From: QQVM01 sp964544885
GTDB taxonomy: Bacteria; Bacteroidota; Bacteroidia; AKYH767-A; 2013-40CM-41-45
Direction of reading: 5' to 3'
Length of the DNA stretch: 64,000 bases
NCBI GenBank assembly: GCA_964544885.1
Contig: CAZJDX010000012.1
Span: 1 to 64,000, forward strand
A model generated the notes under the pieces. That model did not search any database. It was not told the DNA's origin and was given only the letters and a program-made list of their open reading frames with translations. Below, one piece after another: positions 17,691 to 25,327 of this stretch; the first letter of the stretch is position 1; each line of letters begins with the position of its first letter. Both the position numbers and the translations under genes were made by a program.

Positions 17691-19717
17691 CGAAAGGCAA
17701 TGGTTGTATAAAAATTTCTTCCCGGACGAGGAATGCCTCCCCAGTCAAGATGTTCATGGTAACGATGATCTGTCAGATTCTCAATACCTGCGTTCATCTC
17801 CAACGAATTTCTGCCAATCATCCAGGTTGAAGATAGTCTTAGGTGAAAAATGATGTAGGAAGGAGTGTTGGTTTCCCCTGATTCCTTATCAATACGATTC
17901 TGTGCTGCAGACCATTCGCTTTCCGCCTGAATATTATACAGTTTTCTCCTGTATCTTACAGAGGTCATCGACTTCAACGGCGGGATTTGCCACATAGGCG
18001 TTCCGTCCTGCTTCTCTCCATGAACATACCTGCTTGTATGGATAAGGTCCCAATTCTCCTCCGGACTAAATTTCAGCGAAAGTTCAGCTCCTTTCATGTG
18101 CGCGGTGCCATTATTATGGTATAATTTTACACCTTCAGCTCCAGCGGTCATAGCTGAATATTCCATCTGCCTGATCCCTTCCAAATAATTACGGATAATG
18201 TTAAGGAAAGGAGAGACGGAAAGGCTTATCCGGGGTGCATTATATTCCAGCAAGATGGAAAGCTGACTGGCGGATTCGTTTTTCAGATTAGGATTTCCAA
18301 TATAATCATAGGCATCAAGTCTGTTGAAAAGATAATATCCGTACATCTCCTGAAGGGATGGTATCCTTTCCGACCAACCTGCCTGGATCGACATCAGAAT
18401 TCTTTTACTGAATTTTCTTTTGTAATCCACAAAAAAACTTTTTGCGTTTTGTTCATGCAACTTTTCGGGATTCAGATAAAATATACCCAGCTGGGCAAGT
18501 CCCAGCTTGTCATTCATTTCCGTAATACCCATATCCAGCCTGCCTCCTGCCCTGAGTGAACTCAGGCTGTCGATATGCCATTCAGGAGAAAAGTAAATTC
18601 CACCGACTTGCCTTCTTGTTTCCGGGAGCGTCAACATATACATCAGACTTCCCCTTTCAGGGTACATGAACATCTCCGCAATGAGAGAGTTGGAATAGTA
18701 ATCCAGCCGGGTGTGCAGGGAAAGCTTAGCGCCAAGTATGGCATTTGCAGACAGGTTTACTCCATCCGTCCGGCTTTTTCCGGGCATATCCATGTACATG
18801 CTTAGGCCGGGTCGGTCACGGTCATCCATCAAATGCCGGATTGTATTGGTATAAATCTTTACCTCCGCATCCTGTATAAACGAATCTTCGGGCTTAATGT
18901 CCCATGCGAAGGAGGCGATACGGGCTTCTGCGCTCCGCACATCCATGTTCAATGCCGGAAAACCTATATTCTTTCCGTTATCTGTAAGAAAATCCAGCTT
19001 CAGACTTTGTGTGCCTGTTAATCTATACTTCAGACTCAGCGAAGCATTGTTCTTCTGATATTTCGAAAAAGGAATCCTCTTTCCTCCACCAGCTGTGTAA
19101 TCAGCACTATTTCTGAATACACCATTCAACTTGGCTGCGATTTTCCGGTCTGAAAATTCCAGGCCCGCGAAAGAAGAAAAAGCATTGGAAACACTGTGCC
19201 AGGTAATACCCGTAAGACCGTCCAGGCTGCGCTCGGTGTTAAAATCCGGGTCCTTGAGTTTCATATCAAGAGATCCCCCTGTACATGATCCCTGTTCCGT
19301 TCCACAAACGCCATTGGCAACTTCGAAACTTTCCAGGTTCTGAGGCTCCACATAAATGGTCACAGGATCCATCTTGTCGGTACAGGCGCCAAAAATCTTC
19401 ATTCCATCGAGACTCACGTTGATGCGGCTACCGGATAAGCCGCGGATTCCCGGCTCCAGCCCAAAACTGCTTCTCCGCGTCATACTGAGAGAGGGGATCC
19501 TGGAGAGTATGTCTTCGGTTGTAAAGGATTTATTCGGTTTAAAAAAATTATAAACCGCATCACCCTCACCGTTGCAGGGTGTTATCCTTACTTCCGACAA
19601 GCAGACTGTCCAAACCGAATCGTGGGAACAGGAACTCATACATTGAGCTCCCACACGGGCAGAACCAGCAACGAGCAATAGTAAAAACAGGATGACAGGA
19701 ATAGCAGGGTTTTTCAT
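17684..19717 (-). CDS. TonB-dependent outer-membrane receptor, OprC/NosA copper type
   Basis: About 677 residues. Signal peptide MKNPAIPVILFLLLLVAGSA, then a short Cys-containing segment and a plug domain (FTTEDILSRIPSLSMTRRSS, EPGIRGLSGSRINVSLDGM). In the plug it reads IFGACTDKMDP: a CxxxM motif (about residues 112-116) resembling the GACxxxMDP of OprC/NosA. In the barrel it has IRHLMDDRDRP, giving HxM at about residues 295-297. CxxxM with HxM is the copper-binding pair described for Pseudomonas OprC. A barrel ending in aromatic Phe (FYTTIAFRF) completes the protein. There is no SusC-type carboxypeptidase-like N-terminal domain. The ATG at 19717 starts the signal peptide; a longer frame reaches 19768. 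It is third in an operon with a YtkA-like lipoprotein and a small membrane protein. Copper uptake is the best inference; the metal has not been tested. Confidence 0.85.
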   Translation of the reverse strand: MKNPAIPVILFLLLLVAGSARVGAQCMSSCSHDSVWTVCLSEVRITPCNGEGDAVYNFFKPNKSFTTEDILSRIPSLSMTRRSSFGLEPGIRGLSGSRINVSLDGMKIFGACTDKMDPVTIYVEPQNLESFEVANGVCGTEQGSCTGGSLDMKLKDPDFNTERSLDGLTGITWHSVSNAFSSFAGLEFSDRKIAAKLNGVFRNSADYTAGGGKRIPFSKYQKNNASLSLKYRLTGTQSLKLDFLTDNGKNIGFPALNMDVRSAEARIASFAWDIKPEDSFIQDAEVKIYTNTIRHLMDDRDRPGLSMYMDMPGKSRTDGVNLSANAILGAKLSLHTRLDYYSNSLIAEMFMYPERGSLMYMLTLPETRRQVGGIYFSPEWHIDSLSSLRAGGRLDMGITEMNDKLGLAQLGIFYLNPEKLHEQNAKSFFVDYKRKFSKRILMSIQAGWSERIPSLQEMYGYYLFNRLDAYDYIGNPNLKNESASQLSILLEYNAPRISLSVSPFLNIIRNYLEGIRQMEYSAMTAGAEGVKLYHNNGTAHMKGAELSLKFSPEENWDLIHTSRYVHGEKQDGTPMWQIPPLKSMTSVRYRRKLYNIQAESEWSAAQNRIDKESGETNTPSYIIFHLRLSSTWMIGRNSLEMNAGIENLTDHRYHEHLDWGGIPRPGRNFYTTIAFRF

Positions 19718-19764
19718 GGTAGAAAAAATTACCGGGCCTGCAAATTGCAGACCCGGATCTGAAC

Positions 19765-20604
19765 TCAAGGAATATCCATATCAAAATACAGAGAATCGTA
19801 TGCTACCGATGTGCCGTCCAGGAAATCGAAATAGACCCTCCAGTCTCCGCTCATGGTAAAGTTCACCACACCCTTATAGTGCCCGAGTCCGGAATGCACC
19901 GGATCGACATTATTCGGAGAACCATGTCCCATGGAAAGCATCTGCGGATTAATTTCAACACTCAGGCTGCTGTCAGCAGGAAAGGTCATACCCATTGGTC
20001 CTTTTTTGTGAATGGCAATTTCGAGATCGTTTAAACCGACTTTTGGTTCATCAGGCTCAATGAGCGAAACGAACAAGGTTTCACCTCCGGCAGCGGATAT
20101 AAAACTTTTCATCCTGCTTTGAGCAAGATCATTCACGGTAATGCTGAACATCGCCATGCCAGTGGCGCCACCGGATGGGAGGGTCACATTCACACCGAGT
20201 GTCCAGGTTCCTGACATACTACTCATTGTAAAATAAACGGCACAGGGATAGAGTCCGTCAGACGATTGTGTGGATACCGGATTTTCCAATGGGGAAGCAT
20301 GAGTCATCGTACCCATGTCCATCATCGGAATCAGACTGATGGAAGCCGTTTTCACCGGCTGGCCAGATAGCGAGTCTTTCAGAAACACGTACAATTTATT
20401 GTATCCGGTAGAATAAGATTTTTTCGACCAGATTTCAACCTTCACCGCTGCTCCCACAGCATAGCCTTCCGACAATAAAGTCAGGCCGGCGGTAGGATTA
20501 GATGGTTGAGGTGTAATGTCATCATCACTGTCCTTTTTGCAGGAGGATAAGACGGAAACTGCGCTGATCAAGGCAATCAGGTATAAGCTGAGATATTTTT
20601 TCAT
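19765..20604 (-). CDS. YtkA-like lipoprotein, likely periplasmic/outer-membrane metal-handling partner
   Basis: 279 residues with a lipoprotein signal (SVLSSC at about residue 21). It holds two YtkA/FixH-like beta-sandwich modules: roughly residues 40-155 (GYAVGAAVKVEIWSKKSYS to MFSITVND) and 165-279, ending GHYKGVVNFTMSGDWRVYFDF. Met- and His-containing stretches (MMDMGTMTHASP, PQMLSMGHGSP) are candidate copper ligands. Relatives are often found with copper-handling genes. It lies between the small Cys-motif membrane protein (102 bp upstream) and the OprC-like receptor (47 bp downstream), so all three are likely one transcript. An extracellular metal-capture role is an inference from context. 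Confidence 0.75.
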   Translation of the reverse strand: MKKYLSLYLIALISAVSVLSSCKKDSDDDITPQPSNPTAGLTLLSEGYAVGAAVKVEIWSKKSYSTGYNKLYVFLKDSLSGQPVKTASISLIPMMDMGTMTHASPLENPVSTQSSDGLYPCAVYFTMSSMSGTWTLGVNVTLPSGGATGMAMFSITVNDLAQSRMKSFISAAGGETLFVSLIEPDEPKVGLNDLEIAIHKKGPMGMTFPADSSLSVEINPQMLSMGHGSPNNVDPVHSGLGHYKGVVNFTMSGDWRVYFDFLDGTSVAYDSLYFDMDIP

Positions 20605-20706
20605 TGTTTTTGGAATTAATAATTAAGGAAATTTTCGGTTATTCCAGCATTCAGCCCACATAGCGGCTAAACGGAATGTCCAAAGGAAGGTCAGGAAAAA
20701 TCAGAC

Positions 20707-21123
20707 TCAGGCCGGAGGATGAAAAAAGTCGGATACGCGGAGAAGCGCATATAAGTCCTGATCGTGCAATGGTGTCCGGGAAACCTGCGGATCCGCCTGA
20801 AAAATATTATGCGTTTCGGAAAGGATTCCGGGAGATAATTCTGCTTTTGTGGAAGGAACAGGAGATTCCCGGTCGCTTTCCATCTCTCTGGTTTTCGCCA
20901 GCTCTTTGCTGAGATGACATGTTCCTCCGCAAGTATTTTTCTTTTGATCCTTGTTAACACAAAGGGTGCTGGCAATATAAGCCCTGTTGGCGTAAAAATC
21001 AGCCATGACCGACAACTGCAAAAGGGCAGGCAGGCAAAAGGCTGAAACCAAAAGGAGAGATAGTAGCTTTTTCACCCTGCAAAGAAACGAAAACGTGTCC
21101 TGAAACTGTATGACATATCTCAT
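20707..21123 (-). CDS. Small membrane-anchored protein with CxNKD...CxGxCHL motif
   Basis: About 139 residues. One hydrophobic segment (KKLLSLLLVSAFCLPALLQL) is followed by a conserved-looking Cys cluster: STLCVNKDQKKNTCGGTCHL, with Cys and His spaced to bind a metal, then SKELAKTREMES and a low-complexity tail ending FFHPPA. I recall proteins with this CxNKD...CxGxCxLxKxL pattern in Bacteroidota, next to TonB receptors and metal genes, but no characterised function. The start is uncertain: ATG 21165, ATG 21123 (chosen) or GTG 21075, the last of which begins VKKLLSLLL directly. It is the first gene of the three-gene operon that ends in the copper-type receptor. Confidence 0.6.
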   Translation of the reverse strand: MRYVIQFQDTFSFLCRVKKLLSLLLVSAFCLPALLQLSVMADFYANRAYIASTLCVNKDQKKNTCGGTCHLSKELAKTREMESDRESPVPSTKAELSPGILSETHNIFQADPQVSRTPLHDQDLYALLRVSDFFHPPA

Positions 21124-21165
21124 TTTGACCGGTGGTGGTTCATGATTCTGCTCAAGTAGATTCAA

Positions 21166-21724
21166 ATATAATTAAACAAAGGTATGCATGGTACATCAAA
21201 AATGCTTTAGGACTATCCATTTTGTAGCATAAAGCCGTTTGTGTAGTCTATGGCAAGGACAACAGGATGCCTTTAACATACATTTCTTCTCTTCCATTAA
21301 TTTAAAAGAAATAAAGAAAAGTTCAAGGCCCTATTTCCCACTTTCCACAACGCGGGATTTTTTTTTGCTTGCAAAGAGTGACCTGTGTAGTAATCTCCTG
21401 AAAGACCGGAGCTCTTCCTTAGATTAATCACCTTTTACATCCCTAAAAAACCGGATTTCTAATGGCCGCATTGGGAGTATCACGAAAAGACTTTCAGAAT
21501 CTTGTTGATTTATTGAATAAGAATATATAGCCGTGAGACTCATTTATATCTTGTTCAGCGCATGCGCGCAAAGCGCCATCAACACTAATAAGCATCCAAA
21601 CGGATTTGATCTTGTTTAGGTAAGTGACGACATCAGGGCCTCCTACAAGAATTTTATTGTGAACAAATAATTCCTTTTTCGTTTCTTCTCCGCCATGAAG
21701 AACTTTCAATTCAGCGTGGCAGCC
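21166..21724. other. Intergenic stretch with one copy of a 131-bp degenerate repeat
   Basis: No convincing gene. It must hold the promoter of the metal operon (minus strand, near 21166-21260). From 21391 to 21521 it carries a degenerate copy of the block found again at 26473-26604. A 71-codon minus-strand frame at 21494-21709 crosses this repeat and has no recognisable domain, so I do not call it. Confidence 0.5.
21391..21521 (+). repeat. Degenerate dispersed repeat, copy A
   Basis: Pairs with 26473-26604 in the same orientation. Shared words in order are TAATCTCC, CCGGAG, AAAAACCGG, ACGAAA, TTCAGAATC and TTGTTGAT/CTGTTGAT followed by TTGAATAAG. The last 40 bp are the best conserved. The two copies flank 4.95 kb containing the 21725 T9SS gene, dinB and the two AT-rich genes. 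Neither copy encodes a recognisable protein. Confidence 0.5.
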
Positions 21725-23095
21725 CTACATAACAATAATTTTAAAAGTGTATCTATAGGCCGACGAAAATAATTCAAGAAAATAAAATCCATTTGATAAA
21801 TTCTCCGGTAAGATGATTTCAACAGTTTCTGACTCCCGGTTCCTGACAATATCAGCTTGCGTAATAACATTTCCGTTAATACTAATTAACTTATAAGAAT
21901 TAACTTGCTCTGTTTTCCCACTTACAAATACACTTCCGGCTCTTTCAAGCAAGGTAGGATAAATTATCAGACCATTTTTGTCTTTGAACATTGAAAGATC
22001 GGTAGTACTTGCATAATAATCCACCAGTGTCAATCCCGAAATAACAATGTAAGGGGAGAAAACATAATGCATCAGATAAACAATCGTATCTCCTAAGTGA
22101 ATCGAAGCAGCACTTTGAAGATAATTGAGACTTGAACCCTGAAATGGCAAATTCCAGACTAACTCCAGAGTGTCAACTATATTTCCTGCCAGATCCATCT
22201 TATAATGATGAAAAGGGCTGTGTGAAATCAGAATACTGCTATCCACAGAATTCAACCTTGGTATAAATGCAAAACCAGGAAATACACGCTGCCATTCCAT
22301 TGCTCCAACCGAATCAACTTTTACAAGTGTAATATCATTATAAGCCCAAAATGCATAACCATTATCCGCTGTTTTAATAATTCCTGATGCCATATCTGGC
22401 TCTAATCCTCCATATGACAAATTATAAGTCTGAGTCCATTCATTTTGACAAAGCGTATCCATACGTACCAAGGCAGGTTGAATATCTGTTCCTATATATT
22501 TACTGCCGGTAGCAAGAAACCCATTTCCATCTATTATTACGGAACCGGAATTCCAACCGACAGCATAGGTTGCATCAGAATATCGGGTGATCTGATTAAC
22601 ATCGAGGTCAGTTTTTACTATTTCGGTAGAAATATGTGCCTTTGTGCAAAAGAAATATAAAAAACCATTCAACTCTATCACTGAAGAAAAATTTAAATCC
22701 GTTGTATCACCTAACTTTGTTTCTGACAATACGTTACCATTACTGTCGAACAATGTAACATAGGCTGAGTCTATGGTATTCGCAACGGTTACATAATTTC
22801 CATTTGACAACTCTCTGACACTAAAACCACTTCCAAACCATGCATTCATCGTGTCGACATGAGTCCAGATTGTATCCCCATTAAAATTGGTCTTTATCAA
22901 AATCCGGGCATTCCAACTTCGATTCAAATTCGAAACACCATACATTAAGAAATGATTATCTCTGGTAGCAGTTAGTTCGTCTAGTTGCGTAGTCGAAACT
23001 AATGAGTCAAAAAAGAGTTTGGAATTCAATACTTGCTGGGAAAAGGAGAATCTGAACATGAGAAGAAAAAGTATAATCAATATAGATCTTTGCAT
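21725..23095 (-). CDS. Secreted beta-propeller-like protein with T9SS type A signal
   Basis: About 456 residues. Signal peptide MQRSILIILFLLMFRFSFSQ. The body has repeats of the type SNGNYVTVANTIDSAYV, ADNGYAFWAYNDITLVKVD and GNGFLATGSKYIG, a pattern of short beta strands seen in propeller-like Bacteroidota surface proteins. The last 75 residues are a T9SS type A domain (YPTLLERAGSVFVSG through LSNGFYFLELFS and FKIIVM). I recognise no enzyme motif. A paralog-like protein of the same architecture is encoded at 40012-41475. The ATG at 23095 fits the signal peptide; the frame extends to 23125. The base composition is more AT-rich than in the housekeeping genes. Confidence 0.75.
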   Translation of the reverse strand: MQRSILIILFLLMFRFSFSQQVLNSKLFFDSLVSTTQLDELTATRDNHFLMYGVSNLNRSWNARILIKTNFNGDTIWTHVDTMNAWFGSGFSVRELSNGNYVTVANTIDSAYVTLFDSNGNVLSETKLGDTTDLNFSSVIELNGFLYFFCTKAHISTEIVKTDLDVNQITRYSDATYAVGWNSGSVIIDGNGFLATGSKYIGTDIQPALVRMDTLCQNEWTQTYNLSYGGLEPDMASGIIKTADNGYAFWAYNDITLVKVDSVGAMEWQRVFPGFAFIPRLNSVDSSILISHSPFHHYKMDLAGNIVDTLELVWNLPFQGSSLNYLQSAASIHLGDTIVYLMHYVFSPYIVISGLTLVDYYASTTDLSMFKDKNGLIIYPTLLERAGSVFVSGKTEQVNSYKLISINGNVITQADIVRNRESETVEIILPENLSNGFYFLELFSSAYRYTFKIIVM

Positions 23096-23214
23096 GTTAT
23101 GCGGTTTTAATATTCTGAACTTCAAGGTACAAGATACAGAAAATACCCAAAACAGGTTCTTAGAATTGCCCTAAAGTATATTCCGGGTTGATTGTTTTCT
23201 TCATCCGATCCCTT

Positions 23215-23252
23215 CCTGATCGTGGATCAGGATCCAGGAATACCTGGTATCC
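23215..23252. terminator. Double hairpin downstream of dinB
   Basis: Two adjacent stem-loops: CCTGATC-GTG-GATCAGG (23215-23231, perfect 7-bp stem) and GGATCCAGG-AATA-CCTGGTATCC (23230-23252, one bulged T). They lie about 130-170 bp past the dinB stop in the minus direction and upstream of the 23095 gene. The lack of a T run argues against a classic intrinsic terminator, so transcript protection or a small repeat element is also possible. Confidence 0.4.
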
Positions 23253-23382
23253 ATAGTCAGCCCCGTGGATTCAGTTTTCTGTCACTAAAAACTTGTGTTG
23301 AGATTTATGGATAAATCACCCTGGATGCCTTTGTAATTAATCAGTCTTAATTCAATTCATCGTTTCCATAGTTCGACGTAAT

Positions 23383-24570
23383 TTACGTTCTTCCATTAAA
23401 AGGATTAAACGAGCGTCTCCGTTCTCCTTTACTGATTGCACGCTGCACGGAACTTTCGCCGAAGCGTCCGCGTATTTTATCCATGGCCTGGTAGAGTTTT
23501 ATCATTTCTTCGCTGTCGTCGAAAAGGTTTATCTGATAAGCTCCGCCGACAAGGTGACTGAAGCGCACGCCGATGAGACGCACGAGAAGCCTGCGGCTGT
23601 ACAGTTTATGAAAAAGCTTTTTCACTCCTTCGATCAGGACATGATCGCAGGCGGTATAGGGTATACGGGCCTGCATGGTATGGGTGTCGAAATCGGAATA
23701 ACGTATCTTTACGGTTATACACGAGGTTATCTTTTCTTCGCTGCGAAGCTGAAAAGCCAGCTTGTCGGTCATGCTCACAAGCACTGCCAGGAGTTTATCC
23801 GTATCGGTTGTATCCTGACTGAAGGTTTCCTCGGAAGAGATCGACTTGCGTTCGGAGTAAGGTTCGACCGGAGAATTATCGATGCCGTTCGCCTTTTTCC
23901 AGATGGAGATCCCGTTCTCACCGAGAACATTTTCCAGCAGTTCGGGGGGCATTTGCTGTAGCGTGTGAACCTTTTCCACACCCATACTGCGCAGAAGCTG
24001 CCATGTTTTATCTCCCACCATGGGGATCTTGGCGATGCTGAGCGGGGCGAGAAAATTCTTTTCAGTTCCCAAATCGACCCTGAGTTGCCCGTTGGGCTTG
24101 GCTTCCCCCGTAGCGACCTTGGAAACGGTTTTGTTGGGAGAGAGTCCGAAAGAGATGGGCAATCCGGTTTCGCGCGTGATCTTCTGCCTCAGCTCGGTAG
24201 CCCATTTGTAGCACCCGAAGAAACGGTCCATGCCGCTGAGATCGAGATAGAACTCGTCGATGGAAGACTTTTCATAGAGCGGAACGCTTTCGCTGATGAT
24301 CTCCGTGACCATATCGGAATAATAACTGTAGCGGTCGTAGTCGCCGCGCACCACAATGGCATCGGGACAAAGACGGCGGGCGAGCTTCATGGGCATGGCC
24401 GAATGTACTCCATAGGCACGGGCTTCATAGCTGCAGGAAGCAACCACGCCTCTGTCGCCTGTCCCACCAATGAGTACGGGCTTCCCTTTGAGTGCGGAAT
24501 GCTCCAGACAGGATACCGAGACGAAGAACGAATCGAGATCCATGTGAACGATGGTACGGGAATGAGACAC
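23383..24570 (-). CDS. dinB: DNA polymerase IV (Y family)
   Basis: 395 residues. Catalytic acids are in VHMDLDSFFVSVS (Asp11) and SSIDEFYLDLSG (Asp105, Glu106). The palm, thumb (PMVGDKTWQLLRSMG helix-hairpin-helix) and little-finger domains are all present. At residues 346-350 it has QINLF followed by DD, a QxxLF-type beta-clamp-binding motif. It performs translesion synthesis. In related phyla this gene usually stands beside the S24/XRE regulator and the short dnaE. Here the regulator is 2.2 kb away, on the other strand, and dnaE is 8.4 kb away on the same strand. The upstream 320 bp hold short repeats described separately. I do not find a clear copy of the dnaE/regulator operator there. Confidence 0.94.
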   Translation of the reverse strand: MSHSRTIVHMDLDSFFVSVSCLEHSALKGKPVLIGGTGDRGVVASCSYEARAYGVHSAMPMKLARRLCPDAIVVRGDYDRYSYYSDMVTEIISESVPLYEKSSIDEFYLDLSGMDRFFGCYKWATELRQKITRETGLPISFGLSPNKTVSKVATGEAKPNGQLRVDLGTEKNFLAPLSIAKIPMVGDKTWQLLRSMGVEKVHTLQQMPPELLENVLGENGISIWKKANGIDNSPVEPYSERKSISSEETFSQDTTDTDKLLAVLVSMTDKLAFQLRSEEKITSCITVKIRYSDFDTHTMQARIPYTACDHVLIEGVKKLFHKLYSRRLLVRLIGVRFSHLVGGAYQINLFDDSEEMIKLYQAMDKIRGRFGESSVQRAISKGERRRSFNPFNGRT

Positions 24571-24637
24571 TGATGGATGGCTTGAGGCGGGTTAACAGTT
24601 TGAGTGCGAAGTTTGAGCGCAAGGACGTTTGACATAA

Positions 24638-24691
24638 ATAAGCCTCACTGACTTGAGCGTTCCCGAACTACGAACTCGAACTGTAATTAGT
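24638..24691 (+). repeat. 54-bp direct repeat, arm 1
   Basis: Aligns without gaps to 27630-27683 with 45 of 54 bases identical. The perfect core is AACTACGAACTCGAACTG, and both arms start ATAAGCCTCA and end AATTAGT. The arms bracket 2.9 kb carrying the GldM-C-like gene, the Cys-rich duplicated gene and the LexA-like regulator. Confidence 0.65.
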
Positions 24692-24817
24692 GCAAGTAAC
24701 AGCACGAGGATAGTTTGAGTGCGCCGCTGCATGATTGTAAAGCGACCAAAGAGCTGTATTGTAATATAACCATACTTATCATTTCAAAAAACAAACAGGG
24801 ACTATTTTAATGGAGAG

Positions 24818-24874
24818 AACAATTCGAATGCGGATGAACAGCTTGAATGCGGGTTAACAGTTTGAGTGCGGGCA
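24818..24874 (+). repeat. Three-unit 19-bp tandem repeat
   Basis: Three consecutive 19-bp units with the pattern AACARYTYGARTGCGGRTK: units start at 24818, 24837 and 24856. The third unit and its left flank recur at 24587-24608, closer to dinB. Possible iterons for a DNA-binding protein, or slippage-derived repeats. Confidence 0.6.
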
Positions 24875-24891
24875 TGTACTCTTCATATAAT

Positions 24892-25308
24892 TCAATCTGC
24901 CAAGGTTACTTTTAAATATGGGACACCACGATATGTTCCATCAATTCCAACAATTCTTATTCCCTGAAAAATAATTTCAGCACCAGGTCTTAATGTCGCA
25001 AATTTTTCACGCATCACTTTAGAAACCCGGCCATCTACGGCAGCTAATTCAATACTATCTTTTTGATCTATGATTAATAACTCATATTGCGAAACGAGGG
25101 CTCCGGTTACTTTATTATTAATTACATAAACAACACCTAACTGAATAACAGAAAGCAGATCCTTTCTATAAATTCTGTCTCCCTCAATAACACGATCGGG
25201 CGTGATGAGAATGGCCGAAGTGAAATTTTGACATTGCGCAACCTCAGAAAACAATACTATTGAAGAGAGCAATGAAAAAAACAAAATATAATTACGTGCA
25301 GTGTTCAT
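24892..25308 (-). CDS. Small exported protein resembling a GldM C-terminal domain
   Basis: 138 residues with a signal peptide ending near QCQNF. The mature part (AILITPDRVIEGDRIYRKDL to the end FQGIRIVGIDGTYRGVPYL) resembles the last beta-rich domain of the gliding-motility/T9SS protein GldM, in which a frame of the kind GxxIxFxxIxxxGPDGxxR closes the protein. The match is by eye and partial. It is 19 bp downstream of the Cys-rich gene, same strand, so the two form an operon. AT-rich relative to dinB and the regulator, which suggests later acquisition. Confidence 0.55.
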   Translation of the reverse strand: MNTARNYILFFSLLSSIVLFSEVAQCQNFTSAILITPDRVIEGDRIYRKDLLSVIQLGVVYVINNKVTGALVSQYELLIIDQKDSIELAAVDGRVSKVMREKFATLRPGAEIIFQGIRIVGIDGTYRGVPYLKVTLAD

Positions 25309-25327
25309 TTGTTTAATTCTAAGGTTC

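Larger units (their letters stand above)
24571..24891. other. dinB upstream region with short repeated words
   Basis: 321 bp without a gene. It contains one arm of a 54-bp imperfect direct repeat (24638-24691), two exact copies of a 22-bp word (24587-24608 and 24849-24870) and a three-unit 19-bp tandem repeat (24818-24874). TTTGAGTGCG recurs at 24599, 24714 and 24861. The dinB promoter must lie here. Confidence 0.55.

Noticed and set aside
21494..21709. 71-codon minus-strand frame downstream of the 21725 gene
   Set aside because: It has no domain, crosses the dispersed repeat copy A and has no neighbour support.
24571..24891. Copy of the dnaE/regulator operator upstream of dinB
   Set aside because: I compared both strands. 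Only ATAGTC and a CTTATCATT word recur; too weak to call.
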